Part shown: positions 9,818 through 20,000 of the stretch, in pieces
How the letters are laid out: every line of letters begins with the position of its first letter
Position numbering within the stretch: the stretch's first letter is position 1
Assembly (NCBI GenBank): GCA_030147845.1
Contig: JASBUN010000028.1
Span: 1 to 64,000 of the forward strand
Origin: Gammaproteobacteria bacterium
Lineage (GTDB): Bacteria > Pseudomonadota > Gammaproteobacteria > JASBUN01
Direction: 5' to 3'
DNA length: 64,000 nucleotides
Position numbers and translations under genes: made by a program
Notes under the pieces: generated by a model
What the model saw: only the letters and a program-made list of their open reading frames with translations
The model's database searches: none
What the model was told of the DNA's origin: nothing

Positions 9818-12367
9818 ATGTCTCCAATTTTGCGACGCGCGTTCAAATTCCTACGTCTGGCTGTAGCGGTTGCTTTCGCGGCCGCCACCGCCGGCGCCTT
9901 GCTGTTGGGCGTGGCCTATCTGTATATGGCGCCCAAGCTACCCTCCATCGACAGCCTCAAGGACGTGCGCCTGCAGGTGCCGTTGCGGGTCTTTAGCCGC
10001 TCTGGCCGCTTGGTCGCCGAGTTCGGTGAAAAGCGGCGTAATCCAGTCACTTACGATCAGGTGCCGAAGCGTATGGTGCACGCCTTTCTGGCCGCCGAGG
10101 ACGATCGTTTTTTCCAGCACCCGGGCGTCGACTATCAAGGCATCCTGCGCGCCGCCGTGCACTTGATCAAAACCGGCAACAAAGGACAGGGCGGCAGCAC
10201 CATCACCATGCAGGTGGCGCGCAATTTCTTTCTCAGTCGGGAAAAGACCTTCGCCCGCAAGCTCAATGAGATATTTTTGGCGCTCAAGATCGAACGCGAG
10301 CTCACCAAACAGGAAATACTCGACCTGTACTTGAACAAAATCTATTTTGGCAACCGTGCCTACGGCGTACAGGCGGCGGCCCACATCTATTACGGTGTCG
10401 GCATCGACCAGCTGACGCTGGCGCAGACCGCTATGATCGCCGGTCTGCCGAAAGCGCCGTCGAGCTTCAACCCGATCGTCAATCCACACCGGGCGTTGGA
10501 GCGCCGCGCCTATGTGCTCGGTCGCATGAAGTATCTGGGCTTCATCTCCAAGCAGGACTATGAGCGCGCCATGCAGGAGCCGGTCAGCGCCAGCGTGCAT
10601 GCGTTGAATGTCGAGGTGTCGGCGCCTTACGTCGCTGAGATGGTGCGCGCACAGATGGTGACGCGCTACGGCAATGACGCGTACACGGCCGGATACAAGG
10701 TCTACACAACGCTCGACGGCGCCGCGCAAAAGGACGCTACCAAAGCGCTACGCACCGCCTTATTGGAGTACGACCGCCGGCACGGTTACCGCGGACCCGA
10801 CGGTCACATTGACCTCAAGCTCCACCACGACCCGGCTGAGTGGACGCGCACGTTGGCGGACATGCCAGTGGTGGGCGGTCTACTACCGGGGCTGGTGACA
10901 GCGGTCGGCCAGCGCGATGCGACCGTGTTTCTTGGTGCAGACGGCAGCGTTAAGCTGGACTGGGATGCACTGAAGTGGGCGCGTCAGTACATTAGCGACG
11001 ACCGTCGCGGCGCAGCACCGAAAACCGCCGCCGACATCCTCAAAGTCGGTGACATCGTGCGCGTAGAGCCGCTCGGCGATAGCAACTGGCGCTTGGCCGA
11101 GGTACCGCAAGTCGGCGGCGCGTTGGTGTCCTTGGATCCCGACGACGGCGCCATCCGCGCCTTGGTCGGCGGGTTCGACTACTACCAGAGCAAGTTCAAC
11201 CGCGTCACCCAAGCGCACCGCCAGCCGGGCTCTAGTTTCAAACCGTTTGTTTATTCGGCGGCGCTCGAGCATGGTTTCACCGCGGCGTCCTTGATCAACG
11301 ACGCGCCGGTGGTATTCAACGACCCGGCGCTGGAAAGCACGTGGCGGCCGGAAAACTACAGCGGTCGATTCTTCGGGCCGACACGGTTGCGCGAAGCGCT
11401 GGTGCATTCACGTAACCTGGTCTCCATACGACTGCTGCGCGCCATTGGTATCGACTACGCCATCAATTACGCCACGCGCTTTGGCTTTCCCAAGGACGAA
11501 CTACCACGCAATCTCTCACTGGCTCTAGGCAGTGGCGGCGTAACACCACTGCAGCTGGCGCGCGGCTATGCCGTATTCGCCAATGGCGGCTTCCGCGTCG
11601 ATCCGTATTTCATCGAGCGCATCGTCGGCGAAGACGGCAAGACGGTATATCAAGCGCAACCGGCGGTCGCCTGCCGCAGCTGCGATGTCGGTGTGACAAC
11701 AGACGGCACGAACCCCGCTGCCGCGGCACCGGCGCCGGCACAAACCGCGCAGGCGCCGGCCGCCGCAGCCACGCCGGCAACGCCGGCCTCGAGCAAACCG
11801 GGTGCCGCCGCCACGATCGTCAGCCCGGCCAGCTCGGTTACGCCGGTGGCGGCAGCGCCACCGATAGCCCCGCGCGTGATCACGCCGCAGAATGATTATC
11901 TGATGATTTCGATGATGCGTGACGTCATCCGGCGCGGCACCGGCACGGCTGCCATGCGGCTCGGGCGGCACGACTTGGCCGGTAAGACCGGTACCACCAA
12001 CGACCAACGCGACGCCTGGTTCTCTGGTTTCAACAGTAAAGTGGTCACCACGGTATGGGTGGGGTTCGATCAAGTGCATCCGCTCGGCCGGCACGAGACC
12101 GGCGCGCGCGCCGCCCTGCCGATGTGGATGGAATTCATGGGCGCGGTACTTAAGGGCACGCCGGAAATTCCGCTGCAACAACCGCCCGGACTGGTGACGG
12201 TACGTATCGACCCGGAAACCGGGCTGCTTGCCAACAGCGACACGCCCAATCCGATATTTGAGACCTTCCGCGCCGACCGCGTACCCAAGCGCGTGGCCCA
12301 ATCTCATCCCGACGCCGGCGAAGATCGCCAAGGAGGTACCAGCAACATCCCGAAACAAATTTTTTGA
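9818..12367 (+). CDS. mrcA: Penicillin-binding protein 1A (bifunctional transglycosylase/transpeptidase)
   Basis: An 849-residue class A PBP that polymerises and cross-links peptidoglycan at the periplasmic face. A membrane anchor (about residues 10-35) is followed by the GT51 glycosyltransferase domain with AAEDDRFFQHPGVD, GGSTITMQVARNFF and RKLNEIFLALKIER, then an OB-like linker domain and the transpeptidase with SSFKP (catalytic Ser 472), SRN (531-533) and KTGT (723-726). An Ala/Pro-rich stretch of about 60 residues (628-686) is inserted inside the transpeptidase before the KTGT motif; low-complexity inserts occur in some PBP1A proteins but this one is long. The gene is divergent from pilM, the same arrangement as ponA/pilM in Pseudomonas. 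Confidence 0.96.
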   Translation: MSPILRRAFKFLRLAVAVAFAAATAGALLLGVAYLYMAPKLPSIDSLKDVRLQVPLRVFSRSGRLVAEFGEKRRNPVTYDQVPKRMVHAFLAAEDDRFFQHPGVDYQGILRAAVHLIKTGNKGQGGSTITMQVARNFFLSREKTFARKLNEIFLALKIERELTKQEILDLYLNKIYFGNRAYGVQAAAHIYYGVGIDQLTLAQTAMIAGLPKAPSSFNPIVNPHRALERRAYVLGRMKYLGFISKQDYERAMQEPVSASVHALNVEVSAPYVAEMVRAQMVTRYGNDAYTAGYKVYTTLDGAAQKDATKALRTALLEYDRRHGYRGPDGHIDLKLHHDPAEWTRTLADMPVVGGLLPGLVTAVGQRDATVFLGADGSVKLDWDALKWARQYISDDRRGAAPKTAADILKVGDIVRVEPLGDSNWRLAEVPQVGGALVSLDPDDGAIRALVGGFDYYQSKFNRVTQAHRQPGSSFKPFVYSAALEHGFTAASLINDAPVVFNDPALESTWRPENYSGRFFGPTRLREALVHSRNLVSIRLLRAIGIDYAINYATRFGFPKDELPRNLSLALGSGGVTPLQLARGYAVFANGGFRVDPYFIERIVGEDGKTVYQAQPAVACRSCDVGVTTDGTNPAAAAPAPAQTAQAPAAAATPATPASSKPGAAATIVSPASSVTPVAAAPPIAPRVITPQNDYLMISMMRDVIRRGTGTAAMRLGRHDLAGKTGTTNDQRDAWFSGFNSKVVTTVWVGFDQVHPLGRHETGARAALPMWMEFMGAVLKGTPEIPLQQPPGLVTVRIDPETGLLANSDTPNPIFETFRADRVPKRVAQSHPDAGEDRQGGTSNIPKQIF

Positions 12368-12404
12368 CGGCCGGCGGGTGCCATAGCCCGCCTCTCAGGG
12401 CCGT
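12367..12404 (+). other. Two-tier stem-loop after the PBP1A stop codon
   Basis: ACGGCC (12367-12372) pairs with GGCCGT (12399-12404), and the inner GGCGGG (12373-12378) pairs with CCCGCC (12387-12392), with an 8-base loop and a 6-base bulge. No T run follows, so this is not a standard terminator. It may be a 3'-end or processing structure. Confidence 0.4.
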
Positions 12405-12449
12405 CCCAGGTGCAATATTGTTTACACTCCAAGTCCGAGGAGCCTGGCT

Positions 12450-13061
12450 ATGGCCGCTTATAGCAGCAACAAAGACAAGCAAATGCGACAACGTATCGCC
12501 ATGGAGGCAGCACGCATTCTGGCCGACAGCGGGCTGTCCGACTTCCACGCCGCCAAGCGCAAGGCCGCCGTGCGGCTGGGCGCACCCGACACCCGCAACT
12601 TACCTCGCAATACCGAAATCGAGCAGGCGCTGGTGGAGTATCAGCGCCTCTTTCAGGGCGAGACGCAGCCCTCGCGGCTGCGCCAGTTACGCGAATCGGC
12701 GCGCGAGGCCATGCGCTTTTTTGCCGACTTCCAGCCGCGCTTGGTAGGACCGGTGTTGAGCGGCTCCGCCAACGGCCATTCCGAGGTACAGTTACATTTG
12801 TTCGCCGGCGCGGCCGAGGATGTGGTGTTCTTTCTTATGGACCAGAATATTCCTTTCAAGGAAAGCGAAAAACGCCTGCGCTACAGCCGCGATGACAGCG
12901 CCACCTTCCCGGTCTACCGCTTTGTCGCCGGCGAGGTGGCCATCGAACTCACGGTACTACCGCTGGATGGGTTACGGCAGGCACCGCGCAGCCCGGTTGA
13001 CGGACGCCCGATGCAGCGCGCGACACTGTCGGTAGTCGAGGGTCTGCTGGCCGAATCGTAA
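12450..13061 (+). CDS. Conserved protein with nucleotidyltransferase-like core, function unknown
   Basis: A 203-residue soluble protein, no signal peptide or membrane segment. The N-terminal third is helical (RIAMEAARILADSGLSDFHAAKRKAA). The middle holds VGPVLSGSANGHSEVQLHLFA, which recalls the GS-x-D-x-D strand of nucleotidyltransferases but with the acidic pair degenerate (S-E). A GAGGAG ribosome-binding site lies about 8 bases before the ATG. I know similar uncharacterised proteins in beta- and gammaproteobacteria, but cannot give a function. It stands between the PBP1A gene and a convergent dehydrogenase gene. Confidence 0.75.
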   Translation: MAAYSSNKDKQMRQRIAMEAARILADSGLSDFHAAKRKAAVRLGAPDTRNLPRNTEIEQALVEYQRLFQGETQPSRLRQLRESAREAMRFFADFQPRLVGPVLSGSANGHSEVQLHLFAGAAEDVVFFLMDQNIPFKESEKRLRYSRDDSATFPVYRFVAGEVAIELTVLPLDGLRQAPRSPVDGRPMQRATLSVVEGLLAES

Positions 13062-13093
13062 CGACGCCGACAGCGGCACCGAACAACAACCGG

Positions 13094-14050
13094 CTATGCA
13101 ACCACGTTGCGTGGCCGGCCTGCCAGGAAGGTGCGAATATTCTCGACCAGTTGATCGACCAGGCGTTGGCGTGATTCGCGGCTGGCCCAGGCCGTGTGCG
13201 GCGTAACGATGAGATTGGCAATGTCCGTCTGTAGTAGCACATTGCCGTGGCGCGGAGGTTCCTCGCTGAGCACGTCGATGCCGGCGCCGCCGAGCTGCCC
13301 GCCGCGTAGCGCGTCGACCAGCGCCCGCTCATCAACGATACCGCCGCGCGCGGTATTGATAAGGATGGCGTGCGGGCGCATCAACGCGATCTGCTGGCGG
13401 CCGATCAGCCCGGCCGTGTCGGCCGTCAATGGGCAATGAATACTGAGCACATCCACCTGCGGTAGCAACTCCGATAAGACGATGCGCCCGGCAGATGCCG
13501 TTCGCGTCCCCGGTCGTTGGCAGACCAACACATTCATGCCGAACGCTTCGGCGACACTAGCGACGCCTTGACCGAGCTCACCGAAACCGATGATGCCTAG
13601 GTTTTTGCCGTGCAACTCACTAATGGGAAATTCCAGGCTGCAAAACATATCGTGACGCTGCCAATGGCCTTGATGCACCCAGTCACGATATTGATGCAGA
13701 CGCGTGACCAGGCTCAGCAATAGCGCAAAGACGTGCTGCACCACTGCCGGCGTACCATAGGCGCGCACATTGGACACCGTGATGCCGCGTTCACGCGCGG
13801 CCTGTAAATCGACGTTATTGGTTCCTGTGGCGGCGACACAAATCAATTTCAAATCGTCGCTGTCCGCCAGCAGTTCGGCGTCCAGCGCAACTTTATTCGT
13901 AACCACTACCTGTGCGCCCGCCACGCGATCGCGCACCGCCGCACTTGGCGTCCGGTCGTAAAAATTCCATGATGGCAGCGCCGACACCAACGCCGACAAG
14001 TCGAGATCACCGCAGTCGACCGAACCGCGGTCGAGAAATACTCCCAGCAT
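13094..14050 (-). CDS. D-2-hydroxyacid dehydrogenase (glycerate dehydrogenase-like)
   Basis: A 318-residue NAD-dependent dehydrogenase that reduces a 2-keto acid or oxidises a D-2-hydroxyacid. The NAD-binding motif is GIIGFGELGQGVA (near residue 150), the catalytic Arg lies in NTARGGIVDE, the Glu in SEEPPRHGN and the His in TPHTAWAS. The longer frame reaches to 14113, but the ATG at 14050 has a GGAGG site 9 bases upstream and puts the N-terminus (MLGVFLDRGS) where the family begins. Hydroxypyruvate or glyoxylate are likely substrates by resemblance; not proven here. Convergent with the upstream conserved gene and divergent from hemH. Confidence 0.9.
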   Translation of the reverse strand: MLGVFLDRGSVDCGDLDLSALVSALPSWNFYDRTPSAAVRDRVAGAQVVVTNKVALDAELLADSDDLKLICVAATGTNNVDLQAARERGITVSNVRAYGTPAVVQHVFALLLSLVTRLHQYRDWVHQGHWQRHDMFCSLEFPISELHGKNLGIIGFGELGQGVASVAEAFGMNVLVCQRPGTRTASAGRIVLSELLPQVDVLSIHCPLTADTAGLIGRQQIALMRPHAILINTARGGIVDERALVDALRGGQLGGAGIDVLSEEPPRHGNVLLQTDIANLIVTPHTAWASRESRQRLVDQLVENIRTFLAGRPRNVVA

Positions 14051-14185
14051 CGCCCCAGCCTCCGGCACAACCCATTCAACTAAAAGCATAACCATAAACT
14101 TCGCGGTTCGCACCCCGCCACCACTGACGCTGCGCCTAGCGGCGTATATACTGTCCAGTCATTGCCAACAGACGCCGGAAACACC

Positions 14186-15238
14186 ATGCCTCGCTATATC
14201 AACGAAGCGCCGAGCGCCACACGACCGCCGCCGTGCGACGGCGTACTACTCACTAATCTAGGCACTCCGGATGCACCCACTGCGGCGGCACTACGACGTT
14301 ATCTGGCGGAGTTTTTATACGATCCGCGGGTAATCGAAAAGCCGCGCGCACTGTGGTGGCTGATTCTCCATGGGGTGATATTGCGCATCCGGCCGCGGCG
14401 CGCAGCGCATGCCTACGCCCGTGTGTGGACCGACGCCGGTTCACCGCTGTTGGCGATCTCGCGTCGTCAGGAAACAGCTTTGCAATCCCTGCTCTGGCAG
14501 CGACTCGGGCGGCATGTGAAAGTCGCGTTGGCGATGCGCTATGGCGCGCCATCGATCCGCGCCGGTCTTGACCTGCTGCGGGCAGCCAACGTCAAGCGAC
14601 TGCTGGTATTGCCGCTGTATCCGCAGTATTCGGCCACCACCACCGCGTCGACCGTTGACGCGGTCGCCGATGTCTTGCGCACATGGCGCGTCATCCCCGA
14701 GCTGCGCACCGTCAACCACTACTACCTCGAATCGGGTTACATCAACGCCGTCGCCGACAGCATACGCCGGCATTGGGATGAGCATGGCGCCGGCGAGCGC
14801 CTGTTGTTTTCGTTCCACGGTCTACCGAAGTCTTATACGGACGCCGGCGACCCCTACCGCGAACAATGCGCCCGCACAGCCGAACTCGTCGCCAGCGCAC
14901 TTGATCTGCCGGAAACGCGCTGGCAATTGGCGTTCCAATCCCGCTTCGGAGTGGAGGAGTGGCTCAAACCGTATACGGATCAAACGCTGACGGAGTGGGC
15001 CAAAAGCGGCATACACCGCGTCGACGTAGTATCACCGGGATTTTCCGCCGACTGCCTGGAAACACTGGAAGAGACCGCGATGACCAACCGCGATCTGTTT
15101 CTGCACGCCGGTGGTAAACGGTTTCATTACATTGAAGCGTTAAACGATGCACCACAACACATCGAGTTTCTCGCTGATTTGGTCGGCAAACATTTCCAAG
15201 GCTGGCAGCCACCGGAGACGCCGCACGACCCGACCTAG
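14186..15238 (+). CDS. hemH: Ferrochelatase
   Basis: A 350-residue enzyme that inserts ferrous iron into protoporphyrin IX, the last step of protohaem synthesis. It has LLTNLGTPDAPT near the N-terminus, the LPLYPQYSATTTAS block, the catalytic His in LFSFHGLPKSY and the C-terminal VSPGFSADCLETLEE with the conserved acidic residues. The frame can be extended to a TTG at 14162; I use the ATG at 14186 because it gives the usual family length. Divergent from the dehydrogenase gene with a short shared upstream region. Confidence 0.96.
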   Translation: MPRYINEAPSATRPPPCDGVLLTNLGTPDAPTAAALRRYLAEFLYDPRVIEKPRALWWLILHGVILRIRPRRAAHAYARVWTDAGSPLLAISRRQETALQSLLWQRLGRHVKVALAMRYGAPSIRAGLDLLRAANVKRLLVLPLYPQYSATTTASTVDAVADVLRTWRVIPELRTVNHYYLESGYINAVADSIRRHWDEHGAGERLLFSFHGLPKSYTDAGDPYREQCARTAELVASALDLPETRWQLAFQSRFGVEEWLKPYTDQTLTEWAKSGIHRVDVVSPGFSADCLETLEETAMTNRDLFLHAGGKRFHYIEALNDAPQHIEFLADLVGKHFQGWQPPETPHDPT

Positions 15239-15240
15239 CG

Positions 15241-15376
15241 GGTTGTTGAAAAAGTTTCCGATGGATGCCAAACCAGACGGGGAACGGCCGGAAAGCGCAG
15301 TTACATGTCAGTAAATGGGCATTTTTGGACCCTTTTCCAACGCCGCATGGCGTTGGCCGCGAGTTCCTCAACAACC
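15241..15376. repeat. MITE-like element with terminal inverted repeats
   Basis: GGTTGTTGA at 15241-15249 is repeated inverted as TCAACAACC at 15368-15376, bounding 136 bases without a credible gene. The left end continues as GGTTGTTGAAAAAGT, an end type seen in several insertion sequences. Inside lies a perfect 8-bp hairpin (15337-15344 with 15349-15356, loop GCAT) that could terminate the convergent hemH and gltD transcripts. No target-site duplication is obvious. Confidence 0.55.
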
Positions 15377-15407
15377 TGCCAGGAACGTGTCGGTCCAGCC
15401 CGCGCCA

Positions 15408-16874
15408 CTACGGAAGTTCGCTGCCACCCATCAAAAAGCGGTCGATCTCGCGCGCCGCACCGCGGCCTTCGTTGATGGCCCAAACCACCAAAGACTGCCC
15501 GCGACGACAATCGCCGGCAGCGAAAATTCCCGTCACGCTAGTGGCATAGTGATCGTACTGCGCCAAATAGTTGCTACGTGGATCCAGTTCAACGCCGGCT
15601 GCCGCGCTGATATAGTGCTCGGGGCCGACGAATCCCAATGCCAACAACGCGATATCGGCGGGCCACACGTGCTCGGAATCGGCCAATTCGCTCATGCGCC
15701 ACTGTCCACTTTCCTCGTCGCGAACCCAATCCACTTCAACGGTACGGATACCGGCGAGTTTGCCGTTACCATCGTCGACGAATTCCTTGGTCAGGATACG
15801 ATACTGGCGTGGATCTTTGCCGAACTTGGTGCGGGTCTCCTGATGCCCATAATCGACACGGAAAATGCGCGGCCATGTCGGCCATGGATTGTCCGCGGCA
15901 CGCTCGGCCGGCGGCCGCGGCAGTAGTTCAAAATTAACCATGGATGTACAACCGTGACGCAGCGACGTGCCGATGCAATCGGTGCCAGTATCACCACCAC
16001 CAATAACAATCACGCGCTTGCCCTCGGCCGACAGGAACTTGCCATCGGCGAGATCGGAGTTGAGCAGGCTACGCGTATTCTCGGTAAGGAAGTCCATGGC
16101 GAAATGCACGCCATCGAGATTACGCCCGGGAATGTCGAGATCGCGCGCTTGAGTGGCGCCGCTGGCGAATAACACGGCGTCGTTGTCACGCATCAATTCG
16201 GCAACGTCGATATTTTTGCCAACGTCGGCGCCGGTGACGAACTCGATGCCTTCGGCGCGCAGCAGTTCAACCCGCCGATCCACCAAACGCTTGTCCAGCT
16301 TCATGTTGGGAATGCCATACATGAGCAGACCGCCGATGCGGTCTTCACGCTCATAGACGGTAACGCTGTGACCCGCTTTATTGAGTTGCGCCGCCGCCGC
16401 CAATCCAGCCGGGCCGGAACCGGCAATGGCAACCTTCTTGCCGGTGCGCTTGAGCGGCGCTTGCGCCTGCACCCAGCCTTGATCGAAACCATAATCGATA
16501 ATCGCGTGCTCGATATTCTTGATGGTCACGGCCGGGTCGGTAATGCCGAGCACACACGCACCTTCACATGGCGCCGGGCACACGCGGCCGGTGAATTCGG
16601 GAAAGTTATTGGTCTTGTGCAGGCGGTCGAGCGCCTCGCGCCAGCGACCCCGATAGACCAGATCGTTCCATTCCGGGATCAGATTGTCGATCGGGCAGCC
16701 ATCGCCCGACTGACAGAACGGCACGCCGCAATCCATGCAGCGCGCACCCTGAATTTGTAGGTGATCCCACTGATGTGCGGAGTAAATCTCCTGAAAATCC
16801 TTCAGGCGTTGCTCGGCATCGCGGTACGGCTCCGCCTCGCGGGGATACTCTTTAAAGCCTGTCAGCTTACCCAT
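15408..16874 (-). CDS. gltD: Glutamate synthase (NADPH) small subunit
   Basis: A 488-residue flavoprotein that takes electrons from NADPH through FAD and passes them via two [4Fe-4S] clusters to GltB. The N-terminus has the cysteine-rich cluster region [10 protein letters not shown]...GCPIDN and [13 protein letters not shown]. The FAD site is [17 protein letters not shown] with [16 protein letters not shown]-type sequence after it, and the NADPH site is [15 protein letters not shown]. It lies 138 bases after gltB on the same strand, so the two form a gltBD unit with gltB first. Confidence 0.97.
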   Translation of the reverse strand: MGKLTGFKEYPREAEPYRDAEQRLKDFQEIYSAHQWDHLQIQGARCMDCGVPFCQSGDGCPIDNLIPEWNDLVYRGRWREALDRLHKTNNFPEFTGRVCPAPCEGACVLGITDPAVTIKNIEHAIIDYGFDQGWVQAQAPLKRTGKKVAIAGSGPAGLAAAAQLNKAGHSVTVYEREDRIGGLLMYGIPNMKLDKRLVDRRVELLRAEGIEFVTGADVGKNIDVAELMRDNDAVLFASGATQARDLDIPGRNLDGVHFAMDFLTENTRSLLNSDLADGKFLSAEGKRVIVIGGGDTGTDCIGTSLRHGCTSMVNFELLPRPPAERAADNPWPTWPRIFRVDYGHQETRTKFGKDPRQYRILTKEFVDDGNGKLAGIRTVEVDWVRDEESGQWRMSELADSEHVWPADIALLALGFVGPEHYISAAAGVELDPRSNYLAQYDHYATSVTGIFAAGDCRRGQSLVVWAINEGRGAAREIDRFLMGGSELP

Positions 16875-17012
16875 ATCGGCTCTTTCGGCGTTCGGTATTG
16901 TGCGCGCTAAAATGAATCGTCATATCGAGCGCCAATTTGTTCACGAAAAAAAATGTATGTCCGCAGCCAGTCGCCGTCGGCAGTTGTCTGCCGCCGGTAA
17001 CGTCGACCGCGC

Positions 17013-20000
17013 TCAAACGGCCATGGCCTTTTTCGACTGCCGCTGCTTCTGCTGTTCAAGGACGCGCTTATAATCCACCGGCATCACCTTGACGAACTGC
17101 GCCAACGCCGTGTCCCAGTCCTTTAGCAGACGTTCGGCGACTGCCGAACCGGTATATTCGAGGTGGTGCTCGATCATCTCACGCAGTTCGGTCATATCGG
17201 CCTGCTCGCGCATCGGCTCCACTTCCACCATGGCCTTGTTACAACGTGCCGCGCAGGTACCGTCAGCGTCCAGCAGATAGGCCACACCACCGCTCATGCC
17301 GGCGGCAAAATTGCGCCCTATCGAACCCAGAACCACCACCCGGCCGCCAGTCATGTACTCGCAGCCGTGATCGCCGACACCCTCGACCACGGCGCGCGCA
17401 CCACTGTTGCGCACACCAAAACGCTCGGCGGCGACACCGCGGAAATAGGCCTCACCAGCGGTGGCGCCATACAGGCAGACGTTGCCGACGATGATGTTAT
17501 GCTCGGCCACGAAGCTGCTGCCGGCCGGCGGATAGACAACGATGCGGCCGCCGGACAGGCCCTTGCCGACGTAGTCGTTGGCGTCGCCCTCGACTTCAAT
17601 GGTCACACCTTTGGCCAGGAATGCGCCGAGACTCTGGCCGGCGGAACCACTCAATTTGATGTGAATGGTGTCATCCGGCAGTAATTGCTCGCCATGCCGC
17701 TTGGCGATCTCGTGCGATAAGGTCGTGCCGACTACGCGGTTGGTGTTGATGACCGGCAAATCGATCCGCACCTTGCTGCCATTCTCCAGCGCCGCGCGCG
17801 CCAACTCGATGAGCCGGTTGTCGAGCGCGTCTTCGAGACCATGGTCCTGCTTGATGGTGCAATACACCTCAACCTCGGGGCGCGGCTTGGGCGCCGGCGT
17901 CAGCATCGCACTGAGATCCAGACCCTGCGCCTTCCAGTGTTCGGTATCGCCGTCCATCTCCAACACGTCCACACGCCCGACCATTTCGTTGACCGTGCGG
18001 AAACCCAGCTCGGCCATGATGCGACGCAGATCGCGCGCGACCATGAACAAATAGTTGACCACATACTCCGGTTTGCCACTGAATTTGCGCCGCAGTTCCG
18101 GGTCCTGTGTGGCAATACCGACCGGGCAGGTATTGAGATGGCACTTACGCATCATGATGCAGCCCAAGGTCACCAACGGCGCGGTCGAAAAACCGAATTC
18201 CTCGGCACCCAACAGCGCGGCGATAGCAACATCGCGGCCGGTCTTGAGCTGACCGTCGGTCTGCAAGACGACACGTGAGCGCAGATCGTTCATAACCAGG
18301 GTCTGGTGCGTTTCGGCAACACCCAACTCCCATGGCAGGCCGGCATGCTTGATCGACGTCAGCGGCGAAGCGCCGGTACCGCCGTCGTGTCCAGCGATGA
18401 CGATATGATCAGCCTTGGCCTTGGTTACACCCGCGGCTACCGTGCCGACACCCATTTCCGACACCAGCTTGACGCTGATGCGAGCGGCCGGATTGGCATT
18501 CTTGAGATCGTGGATGAGCTGCGCCATGTCCTCGATCGAATAAATATCGTGATGCGGGGGCGGACTGATCAAGCCGACGCCGGGCGTCGAATGACGAATG
18601 CGGGCGATATTGTCATCGACCTTGCGTCCGGGTAATTCGCCACCCTCGCCAGGCTTGGCGCCCTGCGAAATCTTGATCTGCAGCTCGTCGGCGTTGGCCA
18701 GATACCAGATGGTCACACCAAAGCGTCCCGACGCCACCTGTTTGATCGACGAACGCTTGGAGTCACCGTTGGCCAGCGGCTGAAAACGCACCGGATCCTC
18801 GCCGCCCTCGCCGGTATTGGACTTGCCGCCCATGCGGTTCATGGCGACCGCGAGCGTCTCGTGGCTTTCCGCCGAAATCGAACCAAAGCTCATGGCGCCG
18901 GTGGCGAAACGTTTGACGATGTCGGCTTCCGATTCGACTTCTTCCACGGCGATGGCCGGCCCATTAACTCCGCTTTTGAATTTCAGTAGACCGCGCAACG
19001 TGCAATGGCGAGCCTGCTGGTTGGCGTGCTTGGCGAAACGCCAGTAGGCATTGTCATCGTTGGTGCGCGCCGCCACCTGCAGATCGGCGATCGACACCGG
19101 ATCCCACATGTGACGATCGCCCTCGGCGCGCCAGTGAAAATCGCCCGGATTCGGCAACACCGGCACGCGCACGTCATCGCGCATTGGGTAGCCGAGTGCA
19201 TGGCGGCGCAGCGTCTCGGTGGCCAACACGCCGAATCCAGCCCCGCGCACGCGGCTCGGCGTGCCGGCGAAGCAACGATCAATGACTTCCTCAGCCAAAC
19301 CGACGGCCTCGAAAATCTGCGCGCCCTTGTAGGATTGCAGCGTTGATATGCCCATTTTTGCCATGACTTTGAGCATGCCCTTGGCTACACCCTTGCGGTA
19401 GGCGGCAACAATCTTATCGTCCTGATCGTACTTCGCACCCGCCAGCATGCCGTCGCGCTGAGCTTGGAACAATGCCTCGAAAGCCAGATACGGATTGATA
19501 GCGTCGGCGCCGTAGCCGATCAGCAGACAATGATGATGCACTTCGCGCGCCTCCCCCGACTCCAGCACGATGCCGATGCGAGTGCGCTCATGATTGCGTA
19601 CCAGGTGATGATGCACGCTACCGACGGCCAGCAGTGAACTCACCGCCACGCGTTGCGCGCCAATGGCGCGATCGGACAGCGCAATCAGACTGTAACCGTC
19701 GGCGATCGCCTGCGATGCTTCAGTGCAAATACGATCGAGCGTGGCCTCGAGCCCGGCCTCGCCTTCCGATATCGGGTAGGTGACGTCGATAGTCTTGGTC
19801 TTCCAACCGCGGGCGTCGAGGTGCTTGAGCGCCGCCAGTTCCTCATTGGTGAGAATCGGATGCGGAATCAACAGGCGGTGAGCGCCAAGCTCCGAGGTCT
19901 CCAGCAGGTTGCCCTCGGGACCGACGTAGCAGGCCAACGACATGACCACTTCTTCGCGAATGGAGTCGATAGCGGGATTGGTGACCTGGGCAAAAAGCTG

